From Paenibacillus sp. LHD-117 (GTDB taxonomy: Bacteria; Bacillota; Bacilli; Paenibacillales; Paenibacillaceae): DNA of 64,000 nucleotides. Shown here piece after piece: positions 26,426-35,925 of the stretch. A program made the translations under genes and the position numbers. The DNA is taken from the NCBI RefSeq assembly GCF_030929555.1, contig NZ_JAVFVT010000014.1, positions 90,350 through 154,349 of the forward strand, given 5' to 3'. Positions within the stretch are counted from its first letter, which is position 1; each line of letters begins with the position of its first letter. The notes under the pieces were generated by a model that was given only the letters and a program-made list of their open reading frames with translations, was not told where the DNA came from and did not search any database.

Positions 26426-27622
26426 ATGAAAGTGGCGATCTTCACCGACACGTATGCTCCCGAAATCAACGGCGTGGCGCGGACGCTCGGTCGCTGGACG
26501 GATTATTTGGAGCGGCAAGGCGTTCATTGCAAAGTATTCGCGCCGGAGCCGTCCGCCGCGTCGCAACAGGGCGCTCACGCGATGAGCCCAGTCGAGCGGT
26601 TTGCCAGTTTGCCTTTCTTCCTTTACCCCGAATGCCGGCTCGCGCTTCCGAATCCTTCCTTTATCCGCAAGGCGCTTCGCGACTTCCAGCCGGACCTCAT
26701 TCACGTGGCTACCCCATTCAACCTCGGTCTATGCGGCATTCATTACGCCCGGAAATACGGCATTCCCCTCGTGGCCTCCTATCACACCAACTTCGATCAC
26801 TACTTGTCGTTTTACAATTTGCAATGGATGGAAAAGCTGTTATGGAGATATATGGAATGGTTCCACCGGGATTGCCAATCCATATTCGTACCTTCCGCGA
26901 CAACGCTAAGGGCGCTGGGAGACAGGGGGTGGGATGAATCTCGGATGAAGCTGTGGACGAGGGGCGTCGATGCGGCCGCCTATCACCCCGGCGTCGATCG
27001 CGAGGAACATCTGATCCGCCACGGACTGGGGGACTGTTCGTTCATGGCGCTTTATGTCGGACGTCTCGCGCCGGAGAAAAATGTCGAAATCGCCATCGAA
27101 GCGTTCGCTAAGCTACAGCAAGCCAATCCGAACGCCGCATTCGTCATCGCCGGCGACGGGCCTTCGGCGCCCGCATTAAAAGAAAGATGCAAGCGCGATG
27201 GCATTCGCGCCGTCTTCGTCGGCTTTGCGGAATTGCCGGAGCTCCAGCGATGGTACGCGGCCGCGGACGTGCTGCTGTTCCCGTCCCCGACGGAGACGTT
27301 CGGCAACGTGGTGTTGGAGTCCATGGCCTGCGGCACGCCCGTCATCGGCGCGAATGCGGGCGGGGTTCGCGACACCGTCCGCCACGGCGAGACGGGCCTG
27401 CTTTGCGAGCCGGGAAGCGCGGAGAGCTTCGCAAGCGCCCTGTCCATTTTGCAAGGAAATATGGAACTCAGGGAGCGAATGGGACGTAATGCTCATGCAT
27501 ACAGCTTAACCCAATCCTGGGACGGCATATTCGGAAGGCTGCTTGGCGAGTACACATTAATTAAATCTCATAACCGGCAATCAAACGGGGACGTTCGTGC
27601 TAAAAACGCAGGAAATGGTTGA
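26426..27622 (+). CDS. GT4 family glycosyltransferase
   Basis: A 398-residue GT-B glycosyltransferase. The N-terminal Rossmann domain begins FTDTYAPEINGVARTL; the C-terminal domain has the nucleotide-sugar block PSPTETFGNVVLESMACGTP with the EX7E pair. It resembles MgtA/GtfA-like enzymes that transfer glucose, galactose or mannose to diacylglycerol or glycolipids. Retaining mechanism expected; donor and lipid acceptor not decidable. Neighbour PAP2 and GT2 genes make an envelope-building theme. Confidence 0.88.
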   Translation: MKVAIFTDTYAPEINGVARTLGRWTDYLERQGVHCKVFAPEPSAASQQGAHAMSPVERFASLPFFLYPECRLALPNPSFIRKALRDFQPDLIHVATPFNLGLCGIHYARKYGIPLVASYHTNFDHYLSFYNLQWMEKLLWRYMEWFHRDCQSIFVPSATTLRALGDRGWDESRMKLWTRGVDAAAYHPGVDREEHLIRHGLGDCSFMALYVGRLAPEKNVEIAIEAFAKLQQANPNAAFVIAGDGPSAPALKERCKRDGIRAVFVGFAELPELQRWYAAADVLLFPSPTETFGNVVLESMACGTPVIGANAGGVRDTVRHGETGLLCEPGSAESFASALSILQGNMELRERMGRNAHAYSLTQSWDGIFGRLLGEYTLIKSHNRQSNGDVRAKNAGNG

Positions 27623-27758
27623 GAATAAGACTGTGGCGCAGGAAAAGGAGGGGAATGGTTTCTTGAGTGCGGATGCAAGCGTTTTTCTGACTGAATTAAA
27701 CGTTATTAAGGCGAATTCCCATTTTGACAAAGATGGGGTTTCAGAGGAAAATCAGTAA
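27597..27758 (+). CDS. possible small protein (53 aa)
   Basis: An open frame from GTG (27597) overlapping the end of the GT4 gene by 26 bp, ending TAA at 27758. ACGGGGA lies five bases upstream. The product is hydrophilic with no motif; a shorter start at TTG 27663 after AAGGAGGGG is also possible. It may be chance. Confidence 0.25.
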   Translation: MLKTQEMVENKTVAQEKEGNGFLSADASVFLTELNVIKANSHFDKDGVSEENQ

Positions 27759-27794
27759 ATCAAATATGACATACAAATGTTAGGGCAAAAGAGA

Positions 27795-27856
27795 GCTTGC
27801 CGCCTTTCAAAAGCGGACTTTATGAACTTCCTCGTTTAAGGAGGGTAGAAGCAAGC
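27795..27856 (+). promoter_or_regulatory. structured leader before GT2 gene
   Basis: GCTTGC (27795-27800) can pair with GCAAGC (27851-27856), enclosing two hairpins: CCGC/GCGG (27800-27803/27813-27816) and CCTC/GAGG (27830-27833/27841-27844). This folds as a three-way junction about 30 nt before the GT2 start. I do not recognise it as a known riboswitch. Confidence 0.35.
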
Positions 27857-27888
27857 CAACAACCTAAGGGTCAAGGGGGCATCACGTC

Positions 27889-29124
27889 ATGTTCTTTAGT
27901 ATTGTGTTTATCGTGTTTCAAGTGATATTGGCGACTATCGCCGTCTACCAGTTCACGCTATCGCTATTCGGATTCCTGAAAAACAAAAGCCGCAAACGCC
28001 ACGCGCCGCAGAAGTCGTTCGCCGTTCTGGTCGCCGCGCATAACGAGGCGCAGGTCGTCGGCGCGCTAATCGACAACTTGAAGAAGCTGGACTACCCGGC
28101 CGAACTGTACGATGTGTTCGTCATCTGCGACAATTGCTCGGACAACACGGCCGAGATCGCACGCGGCATGGGCGTTCACGCTTGCGTGCGAACGAATAAT
28201 CATCTGCGGGGCAAAGGCTACGCCATCGAATGGATGCTGAAGGAGCTGTGGGCTATGCCCCGCCAGTACGACGCGGTCGTCATGTTCGACGCGGACAATC
28301 TGGTGAACCCGGACTTCCTCAAGCTGATGAACGACGATTTGTGCGAAGGCCACCAAGTCATCCAAGGTTACCTGGATACCAAGAACCCGGCTGATTCCTG
28401 GATTACGGCGGCTTACGCCATTACGTACTGGTACTGCAACCGGCTGTGGCAGCTGTCCAGAACGAACCTGAAGATGAGCAACTTCCTCGGAGGCACGGGG
28501 ATGTGCTTCGAGTCGAAGCTGCTGAAGGACATGGGCTGGGGCGCGACGAGCCTGGTCGAGGATTTGGAGTTCTCCATGCGCTGCGTGAAACGCGGCATCT
28601 ACCCTGTGCTGAACTACGACGCGAAGGTATACGACGAGAAACCCGTTTCGTTCCGCGCTTCGGCAAGACAGCGTCTGCGCTGGATGCAAGGGCACTTTAA
28701 CGTCGCCCGCAATTATTTCTTCCCGCTGCTGTGGGCAAGCATCAAGGAACGCAACCTCGTGAAATTCGACGCGGCGGTCTATACGATCTCCGTATACAAT
28801 ACGCTGCTGGGCTTCCTCTTGACGGTCGTGATGTGGATTGACATGGCGCTTCCGGCGGACAACGTGATTCACTCCATGTACAGCTATCTTCCTTGGTGGC
28901 TGATCGGCGTGGCTGTGACGGCGACGGTACTGCAGTTCCCTGCGGCCATGATGTTGGAGAAGGTTCGCAGTTGGAAGATGTACGCGCATCTCCTTACGCT
29001 TCCGTTCTTCCTGGTGTCCTGGTGGCCGATCACGTTCTACGCGTTCTTCACGCAGAATAACAAAACGTGGAGCCATACGCAGCATACGCGAGTCGTGCGC
29101 ATCGAAGAGGTACAAGGGAAGTAG
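27889..29124 (+). CDS. GT2 family processive membrane glycosyltransferase
   Basis: A 411-residue membrane GT2. One N-terminal helix, a cytosolic GT-A domain with D,D,D,QxxRW: Asp81, DAD (134-136), ED (224-225) and QRLRW (261-265), then about three C-terminal helices. This set marks enzymes such as BcsA, PgaC and hyaluronan synthase that make and export a beta-linked polysaccharide. No PgaA/B/D or PilZ partner is next to it. AAGGGGGC precedes the ATG. Polymer identity unknown. Confidence 0.88.
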   Translation: MFFSIVFIVFQVILATIAVYQFTLSLFGFLKNKSRKRHAPQKSFAVLVAAHNEAQVVGALIDNLKKLDYPAELYDVFVICDNCSDNTAEIARGMGVHACVRTNNHLRGKGYAIEWMLKELWAMPRQYDAVVMFDADNLVNPDFLKLMNDDLCEGHQVIQGYLDTKNPADSWITAAYAITYWYCNRLWQLSRTNLKMSNFLGGTGMCFESKLLKDMGWGATSLVEDLEFSMRCVKRGIYPVLNYDAKVYDEKPVSFRASARQRLRWMQGHFNVARNYFFPLLWASIKERNLVKFDAAVYTISVYNTLLGFLLTVVMWIDMALPADNVIHSMYSYLPWWLIGVAVTATVLQFPAAMMLEKVRSWKMYAHLLTLPFFLVSWWPITFYAFFTQNNKTWSHTQHTRVVRIEEVQGK

Positions 29125-29276
29125 GCTGCTTCTCTAATCATTTACGATTAATGCCTGTAAGCTTCCTCATACTAAAGCGACCTTTGCTTTGGAGGGAGCT
29201 TTCATGCGTAATGGAAATGGGCACATCTCTTATAACGGACAATCACCGACGTTTATTCGGACTTTCCGTTCAGGGG

Positions 29277-29305
29277 TTGACTCAGGCAATCGCCTGTGAT
29301 ATAGT
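29277..29305 (+). promoter_or_regulatory. promoter of infC-rpmI-rplT
   Basis: TTGACT (29277-29282), 17-bp spacer, TATAGT (29300-29305). The 29124-29277 stretch ahead of it holds no gene that I can see. Confidence 0.85.
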
Positions 29306-29497
29306 AGTTCAGTATTGTGTTTCACACTGATACGCACAAGAAGAAGCGCCCGCTTCTCACCTTCCGGCTTTGGCTGACAGGTTCGCGATGATCCCAAAGG
29401 GTAAGCTGCCATTCATGCTACATATGGAATGGCCTCGGCAAATTCCACGGACATTTATGAGATGCGGGTTCCTACGGACCCGCATTTTTATTTTTTA
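29306..29497 (+). promoter_or_regulatory. L20-type leader with attenuator before infC
   Basis: A leader of roughly 190 nt ends in an intrinsic terminator: ATGCGGGT (29462-29469) with ACCCGCAT (29478-29485), then a T-rich run. In Bacillaceae excess ribosomal protein L20 binds this leader and promotes termination. The terminator is unmistakable; the L20-binding part is inferred from position and gene order. Confidence 0.75.
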
Positions 29498-29530
29498 AAA
29501 AGCAGTATACCATTTTGGAGGTGGCACGTT

Positions 29531-30046
29531 ATTAGCAGAGAACATCAAATCAACGATGAGATCCGGGCCAGGGAAGTTCGATTGGTTGGCGCGGAAGGAG
29601 AGCAAATCGGCATCAAGTCGATTCGCGACGCGCTGCAGCTCGCGGCTGAAGCTAGCATGGATCTGGTGAACGTTGCGCCGACGGCCAAACCGCCGGTATG
29701 CCGCATCATGGATTACGGCAAGTTCCGCTACGAGCAGCAGAAGAAAGAAAAGGAAGCCCGCAAGAACCAGAAGATCGTTGACGTGAAGGAAGTATGGTTC
29801 CGCGCGAACATCGAGGAGCATGACTACCAAGTCAAGTTCCGCAACGTGGTGAAGTTCCTTAGCGAAGGCGACAAGGTGAAGGCTTCCGTCCGTTTCCGCG
29901 GCCGCGAGATCACGCACGCGTCGATCGGCCAGAAGATTCTGGAACGTTTGTCCAAAGAGGTTGCCGAAATATGCAATGTCGAGCGCGCTCCCAAGCTGGA
30001 AGGCCGGAGCATGATTATGATTTTGGCACCAAAAACCAACAGCTAA
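29531..30046 (+). CDS. infC: translation initiation factor IF-3
   Basis: A 171-residue IF3 with N-domain (NDEIRAREVRLVGAEGEQ), lysine-rich linker (QQKKEKEARKNQKI) and C-domain (VSVRFRGREITH-type). The start is the rare codon ATT at 29531, six bases after GGAGGTGG (29517-29524); this matches Bacillus infC, whose ATT start lets IF3 limit its own translation. No ATG or GTG with a ribosome site is available. IF3 binds the 30S subunit and checks start codon pairing. First gene of the classic infC-rpmI-rplT operon. Confidence 0.95.
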   Translation: MSREHQINDEIRAREVRLVGAEGEQIGIKSIRDALQLAAEASMDLVNVAPTAKPPVCRIMDYGKFRYEQQKKEKEARKNQKIVDVKEVWFRANIEEHDYQVKFRNVVKFLSEGDKVKASVRFRGREITHASIGQKILERLSKEVAEICNVERAPKLEGRSMIMILAPKTNS

Positions 30047-30083
30047 AACAGCTGGTGAACAACTTTAAGGAGGAAAAACTGAC

Positions 30084-30284
30084 ATGCCTAAGATGAAAAC
30101 GCACAGCAGTCTGAAAGACCGCTTCAAAATTACCGGTACTGGTAAAGTGAAACGCTACAAAGCGTTCAGAAACCACCTGCTCTCGCACAAATCGGGACGC
30201 CAGAAGCGCGTTCTTGCCGGTCAGCCGCTTATGGCTGCAGGCGACGTTCGCCGCATCAAGCAAGGTCTTTCCAACTTGAAATAA
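30084..30284 (+). CDS. rpmI: 50S ribosomal protein L35
   Basis: A 66-residue, very basic protein starting MPKMKTHSSLKDRFK, the standard L35 sequence. AAGGAGG lies before the ATG. It sits between infC and rplT as in nearly all bacteria and is controlled with them by the leader at 29306-29497. Confidence 0.97.
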   Translation: MPKMKTHSSLKDRFKITGTGKVKRYKAFRNHLLSHKSGRQKRVLAGQPLMAAGDVRRIKQGLSNLK

Positions 30285-30331
30285 TACACGACTTTAGATA
30301 AGCAAAATCAACTTACAGGAGGTTTCCACTC

Positions 30332-30691
30332 ATGGCAAGAGTTAAAGGCGGATTTGTCCGCACTCGTCGTCGCAAAAGAATTTTGAAACTGGCTAAAGGT
30401 TACTTCGGTTCGAAACACCGTCTGTTTAAAACAGCGAAGGAGCAAGTAGGTAAGTCCCTGATGTACGCTTACCGCGACCGCCGCAACAAAAAACGCGACA
30501 TCCGCAGACTGTGGATCGTTCGTATCAACGCTGCAGCTCGCATCAATGGCCTTTCCTACAGCAAATTCATGCATGGCCTGAAGCTTGCTGGCGTTGAAGT
30601 GAACCGCAAAATGCTGGCTGATCTGGCTGTTAACGACATCGGTTCGTTCAACTCCCTGGCTGGCGTTGCCAAAGAAAAAATCAACGCTTAA
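30332..30691 (+). CDS. rplT: 50S ribosomal protein L20
   Basis: A 119-residue basic protein ([19 protein letters not shown]) of normal L20 length. L20 is needed early in 50S assembly and in Bacillaceae is the autorepressor acting on the leader of this operon. AGGAGG precedes the ATG. Confidence 0.97.
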   Translation: MARVKGGFVRTRRRKRILKLAKGYFGSKHRLFKTAKEQVGKSLMYAYRDRRNKKRDIRRLWIVRINAAARINGLSYSKFMHGLKLAGVEVNRKMLADLAVNDIGSFNSLAGVAKEKINA

Positions 30692-30706
30692 GTTCGCTTA
30701 AGCTTT

Positions 30707-30752
30707 AAGAGGCCTGTCCTGCTGCTAACGCCGCGGGGCAGGCCTCTTTGTT
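30707..30752 (+). terminator. terminator of infC operon
   Basis: AAGAGGCCTG (30707-30716) pairs with CAGGCCTCTT (30739-30748), followed by TG and TT. Confidence 0.85.
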
Positions 30753-30869
30753 CTAATGCGCCGCGATAGACGACGACAGCCGTTACAACTTGGGCGGCAG
30801 GACAAACATACAGACGGAACGCCTCCTTCCCGAATACGATACATCATAACGGGAAAGGAGGGATTTGAC

Positions 30870-31310
30870 ATGCGTAAGGTTTCCAGGCGGCAAGCGCGGA
30901 AACTTATAGGCAAATCGATCTACGCGATGCGGAGAGACGGCTCCGTCGTTACGGGAAAGCTGCTTCGCGTTCATGGCAATAAATTGATCTTATCTTCCAA
31001 TAGAAGCACCAAAGGCAGAACCGTAAGAACGAAAGGTTTCATTCTGCCGCTAGTTCTATTTGATCTGCTGGTAATCGGATTGTTCGCCGGCGGCGGCTTC
31101 GGTTTCGGGGGTTGCGGCTGCGGCAACCCAGGCTGCGGCGGGGGCTGCGGTTACGGCAAAGGCGGCTTCGGTGGTTTTGACGGGGGATTCGGTGGCTACA
31201 GCGGTGGATATGGCGGAGGTTATGGCGGCGGTTACGGAGCCGGCTATGGCGGAGGCAACGTCGGCGGCAATGTCGGCGGTTACGGCAACGAGTTCTATAT
31301 TGGCGGTTAA
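30870..31310 (+). CDS. Gly/Tyr-rich protein with Sm-like N-domain
   Basis: A 146-residue protein in three parts: a basic N-domain (1-55) whose YAMRRDGSVVTGKLLRVHG stretch resembles an Sm/SH3-like strand pair, a hydrophobic helix (57-73), and a tail from 74 that is mostly glycine with Tyr, Phe and four cysteines (82, 84, 89, 93). Such tails are common in spore coat or surface proteins. AAAGGAGGG precedes the ATG at 30870. No known function; a spore or envelope role is a guess from composition. Confidence 0.7.
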   Translation: MRKVSRRQARKLIGKSIYAMRRDGSVVTGKLLRVHGNKLILSSNRSTKGRTVRTKGFILPLVLFDLLVIGLFAGGGFGFGGCGCGNPGCGGGCGYGKGGFGGFDGGFGGYSGGYGGGYGGGYGAGYGGGNVGGNVGGYGNEFYIGG

Positions 31311-31332
31311 TAAGGATCGGCAGCGGGCAATT

Positions 31333-31800
31333 TCAGTCGGACGGACTATTGGACAGAGGAACGAGCGGTTTGGCCATCTCGTAGCACTGTAATTCGGGTG
31401 AATACCTGACGGCCACGTATCCAAGCTTCTGATAGAAACGCTGCGCTCTGCCGTTGCTTAGATCGACGTAGAGCCTGACCCAGTTGCAGCGATGGGCCAA
31501 GCCGTATGCTTCGGCATAAGCCATCAGCGTCGAGCCGTAGCCAAAGCCCCGATGTTCGGGATGGGTGGCAAGCATATCGATTAGCAGATGGCCGTTAACG
31601 GCAATAAAATGGACGAAGGCAAGGGCCGGTCCTTGTTTCGTCCTGGTTGCTACGTAAGTGACGCCCCAGCGGAAACGATGCGGCATCTCCCGAATGGTAT
31701 GGGCGTCTAGAGGCCTTGCCGTATGCGAATAAGGAATCAGCTCGGTTCGGACGAGTCTGACGAGTTCTGGATCGTCCTGCGGTTTGCGCGCTCTTATCAT
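31333..31800 (-). CDS. GNAT family N-acetyltransferase
   Basis: A 155-residue acetyltransferase. The CoA loop is HPEHRGFGYGSTLM and a second block is NGRAQRFYQKLGY. ATG at 31800 is chosen because GGAGG lies five bases upstream; the frame runs open further without a ribosome site. Converges with the Gly-rich gene with 22 bp between stops. Substrate unknown. Confidence 0.85.
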   Translation of the reverse strand: MIRARKPQDDPELVRLVRTELIPYSHTARPLDAHTIREMPHRFRWGVTYVATRTKQGPALAFVHFIAVNGHLLIDMLATHPEHRGFGYGSTLMAYAEAYGLAHRCNWVRLYVDLSNGRAQRFYQKLGYVAVRYSPELQCYEMAKPLVPLSNSPSD

Positions 31801-31992
31801 GGTTTCCTCCGGGGACCAGCACAGGTACGAAAGCAGGGCGTAAGGAAGCTTGCGCTGGTTGCATGGGATTGCCAAACATAGGCTACACTAGCATATGAGC
31901 GGGTCACATGTTTTGCGATTCGTCCCGGACGGTTTCTCGTTGCAGGGAGCCGGGGAAGAACCGAATATGCGGAAAATTCGAATTATCGGTTC

Positions 31993-32021
31993 TTGACGTA
32001 CCGTCCCAATCGGCATATAAT
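31993..32021 (+). promoter_or_regulatory. promoter of ilv-leu operon
   Basis: TTGACG (31993-31998), 17-bp spacer, TATAAT (32016-32021), followed by the T-box leader. The stretch from 31801 to here contains no other feature that I can support. Confidence 0.85.
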
Positions 32022-32040
32022 AATGAAAAGTCATATCAAT

Positions 32041-32348
32041 CGGCAATGATGAGGACGAAGTGATAAGGGCCCTTTTGTTCAGAGAGCGTGCGGATCAGCT
32101 GCAACCGACGCCAAAATCCCTTTTCTACGAGCTCACCTCGGAGCTATCCTCCTGAAAAGCGGCAACGCGTATTAGGGAGCATCGCAGGGCAAGCGTTACA
32201 GTGCCATGGTAGAACGTCGGAATGTGCACAGCGTTCTTACCTATGGAGGTTATGTTTCGAGAGAAGCATAACGAAATTGGGTGGTACCACGGAAGCTTAA
32301 CCTTTCGTCCCTTTCAGCAGAAACTGCTGAGGGACGAAAGGTTTTTTT
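32041..32348 (+). promoter_or_regulatory. T-box leader, probably leucine-specific
   Basis: The leader shows the AGAGAG element, the invariant GGGTGGTACCACGG (32279-32292) that pairs with the uncharged tRNA acceptor end, and a terminator: CCTTTCGTCCCT (32301-32312) with AGGGACGAAAGG (32330-32341) then seven T. Stem I can pair GAGG near 32051 with CCTC near 32136, and AAGGG with CCCTT, placing CTC (32132-32134) followed by A in the specifier loop. That reads leucine, as in Bacillus ilv-leu; specifier choice was made by eye. Uncharged tRNA-Leu would switch the operon on. Confidence 0.88.
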
Positions 32349-32375
32349 GGTTTTTCGAGAGGAGGAGATTGACTG

Positions 32376-34121
32376 ATGGCAACGCAAAGCGCAACGCTAA
32401 AGTCGAAGGAAGAATTGATGGAAAAGTTCTCTAAGCCCGAGGTGATCTCGGGATCGGAAATATTGCTTCGCAGCCTTCTGCTCGAGGGAGTGGATTGCGT
32501 GTTCGGCTATCCCGGCGGCGCCGTCTTGTACATCTACGACGCGATGCACGGCAATCCCGATTTCAACCACTTGCTGACAAGGCATGAACAAGGCGCGATT
32601 CACGCGGCCGACGGTTATGCACGCGCAAGCGGCAAGGTCGGGGTATGCATCGCGACTTCCGGTCCAGGCGCGACGAATCTGGTTACGGGTATCGCCACCG
32701 CATACATGGATTCCGTGCCGCTCGTCGTCATTACGGGCAACGTCATGTCGACGCTGATCGGCTCCGACGCTTTCCAAGAAGCGGACATTACCGGCATTAC
32801 GATGCCGATCACGAAACACAGCTACTTGGTTCGCGACGTCGAAGATTTGCCGCGCGTTATCCATGAAGCGTTCCACATCGCGAACACGGGCCGCAAGGGT
32901 CCGGTCCTGATCGATATCCCGAAGGACGTATCCGCTGCGAAGACATTGTTTAAGCCGGTGACGGAAGTGAACATCCGCGGCTACAATCCGACGGTCAACC
33001 CGAACAAGCTTCAAGTGGACAAATTGATCAAGGCAATCCAAGAGTCGGAGCGTCCGGTCATCCTGGCAGGCGGCGGGATCGTTTACTCGGGGGCGCACGA
33101 GGAACTGCTGGAGTTCGTGACGAAAACCGAAATTCCGATTACGACGACGCTTCTCGGGCTCGGCGGCTTCCCAAGCGGGAACGAGCTGTGGATGGGCATG
33201 CCGGGCATGCACGGAACCTACACGGCCAATACGTCCATCCAGCAAGCGGATCTTCTCATCAATATTGGAGCGCGCTTCGACGACCGCGTAACCGGCAAGC
33301 TGTCTGGCTTCGCACCGCTCGCGAAGATCGTTCACATCGACATCGATCCCGCGGAGATCGGCAAAAACGTGCCGACGGACATTCCGATCGTAGGCGACGT
33401 CAAAACCGTGTTAAGCCAGGCGAACAAAACCGCGGTACGCGCCGGCAAAGCGGATGCTTGGAGAGCAAAAATCCAAGACTCGAAAAAACAATATCCGTTC
33501 AGCTACAAGGATTCCGACACGGAACTGAAGCCGCAGTGGGTCGTGGAGATGATCCACGAGACGACAAACGGCGACGCGATCGTAACGACCGACGTCGGCC
33601 AGCACCAGATGTGGGCGGCTCAATACTACAACTTCAACAAACCGCGTTCTTGGGTTACGTCCGGCGGCCTCGGCACGATGGGCTTCGGCTTCCCGTCGGC
33701 GATCGGCGCGCAGATGGCGAATCCGGATCGGGTGGTCGTATCGATCAACGGCGACGGCGGCATGCAAATGTGCGCACAGGAGCTGGCGATCTGCGCAATC
33801 AACAACATTCCGGTCAAGGTTGTTATCTTGAACAATCAGGTACTCGGCATGGTGCGCCAGTGGCAAGAGCTGATTCACGAGAACCGGTTCAGCCATATCG
33901 ACCTTGCCGGCAGCCCCGACTTCGTTAAGCTGGCAGAAGCCTACGGCGTCAAAGGTTTCCGCGCCTCGAACAAAGAGGAATCCCGCCAAGTTTGGGAAGA
34001 AGCGCTCCGCCATCCAGGCCCTGCCGTCGTAGAGTTCGTCGTTCGCAGGGACGAGAACGTTTATCCGATGGTTGCGCAAGGCAGCACCATTGACCAAATG
34101 ATCATGGGGGATGCGGAATGA
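32376..34121 (+). CDS. ilvB: acetolactate synthase large subunit
   Basis: A 581-residue ThDP-dependent enzyme with the catalytic glutamate in RHEQGAIHAADGYAR, and the ThDP/Mg motif NGDGGMQMCAQELAI ending in NN. It condenses two pyruvates to acetolactate, or pyruvate with 2-oxobutyrate, the first common step of Val, Leu and Ile synthesis. GAGGAGGAG precedes the ATG. Its last bases overlap ilvN by 4 bp, coupling catalytic and regulatory subunits. Controlled by the T-box. Confidence 0.96.
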   Translation: MATQSATLKSKEELMEKFSKPEVISGSEILLRSLLLEGVDCVFGYPGGAVLYIYDAMHGNPDFNHLLTRHEQGAIHAADGYARASGKVGVCIATSGPGATNLVTGIATAYMDSVPLVVITGNVMSTLIGSDAFQEADITGITMPITKHSYLVRDVEDLPRVIHEAFHIANTGRKGPVLIDIPKDVSAAKTLFKPVTEVNIRGYNPTVNPNKLQVDKLIKAIQESERPVILAGGGIVYSGAHEELLEFVTKTEIPITTTLLGLGGFPSGNELWMGMPGMHGTYTANTSIQQADLLINIGARFDDRVTGKLSGFAPLAKIVHIDIDPAEIGKNVPTDIPIVGDVKTVLSQANKTAVRAGKADAWRAKIQDSKKQYPFSYKDSDTELKPQWVVEMIHETTNGDAIVTTDVGQHQMWAAQYYNFNKPRSWVTSGGLGTMGFGFPSAIGAQMANPDRVVVSINGDGGMQMCAQELAICAINNIPVKVVILNNQVLGMVRQWQELIHENRFSHIDLAGSPDFVKLAEAYGVKGFRASNKEESRQVWEEALRHPGPAVVEFVVRRDENVYPMVAQGSTIDQMIMGDAE

Positions 34122-34606
34122 AGAAACATACGATCGCAGTTATTGTGAACGACCAGCCCGGCGTTCTGCAACGCGTATCCGGCCTGTTCGGACGCCGCGG
34201 CTTCAATATCGAGAGCATAACGGTAGGCACGAGCGAAGAGCAAGGATTATCACGAATGGTCATCGTCACTACTGGCGATGACCACACGCTGGAGCAAATC
34301 ACGAAACAATTGTACAAGCTGATCGATGTCATCAAGGTTATCGATCTTAGCGCGAATCCGATGGTAGGCCGTGAGCTGGCATTGATCAAAGTCCATGCAG
34401 AACCGGCAAGCCGACCTGAAATTCTGGGCGTCGTCGAGACGTTCCGGGCAGCGGTAGTCGATATCGGCACTCATTCGCTTATGGTTCAAGTCGTCGGGGA
34501 CACCGAAAAAATCGATGCCATGATCGAGCTGCTGAAGCCTTATGGCATCCGTGAACTTTCGCGCACTGGTGTTACCGCGCTTAACCGCGGTAACGTGAAG
34601 CAATAG
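34118..34606 (+). CDS. ilvN: acetolactate synthase small subunit
   Basis: A 162-residue regulatory subunit with an N-terminal ACT domain (NDQPGVLQRVSGLFGRRGFN) and the conserved C-terminal half. It binds valine to feedback-inhibit IlvB. The ATG overlaps the ilvB stop. Also called ilvH in Bacillus. Confidence 0.94.
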   Translation: MKKHTIAVIVNDQPGVLQRVSGLFGRRGFNIESITVGTSEEQGLSRMVIVTTGDDHTLEQITKQLYKLIDVIKVIDLSANPMVGRELALIKVHAEPASRPEILGVVETFRAAVVDIGTHSLMVQVVGDTEKIDAMIELLKPYGIRELSRTGVTALNRGNVKQ

Positions 34607-34680
34607 GTAATTCGATATCACGCCATAGGAAGATGTGCGGCAACGGGCTATATGATGGGAAACGAACAATGAAACAACAT

Positions 34681-35779
<1,099 letters not shown>

Positions 35780-35925
35780 GTAAATAAAATCACACCATAT
35801 AATAGCTTCAGATGTATTCTTAGTCCCGGTTCACCGGCTCTCCGGTCGACGCATACCCATGCGTTGACTGGAGATGCGGCCGCGTGCAATCGGGATCATT
35901 CTGTTCATGGAGGTGCAAGTAGCAT

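Noticed and set aside
31090..31310. Repeated GGC-rich units
   Set aside because: They encode the Gly/Tyr tail of the 30870 protein; not a DNA repeat element.
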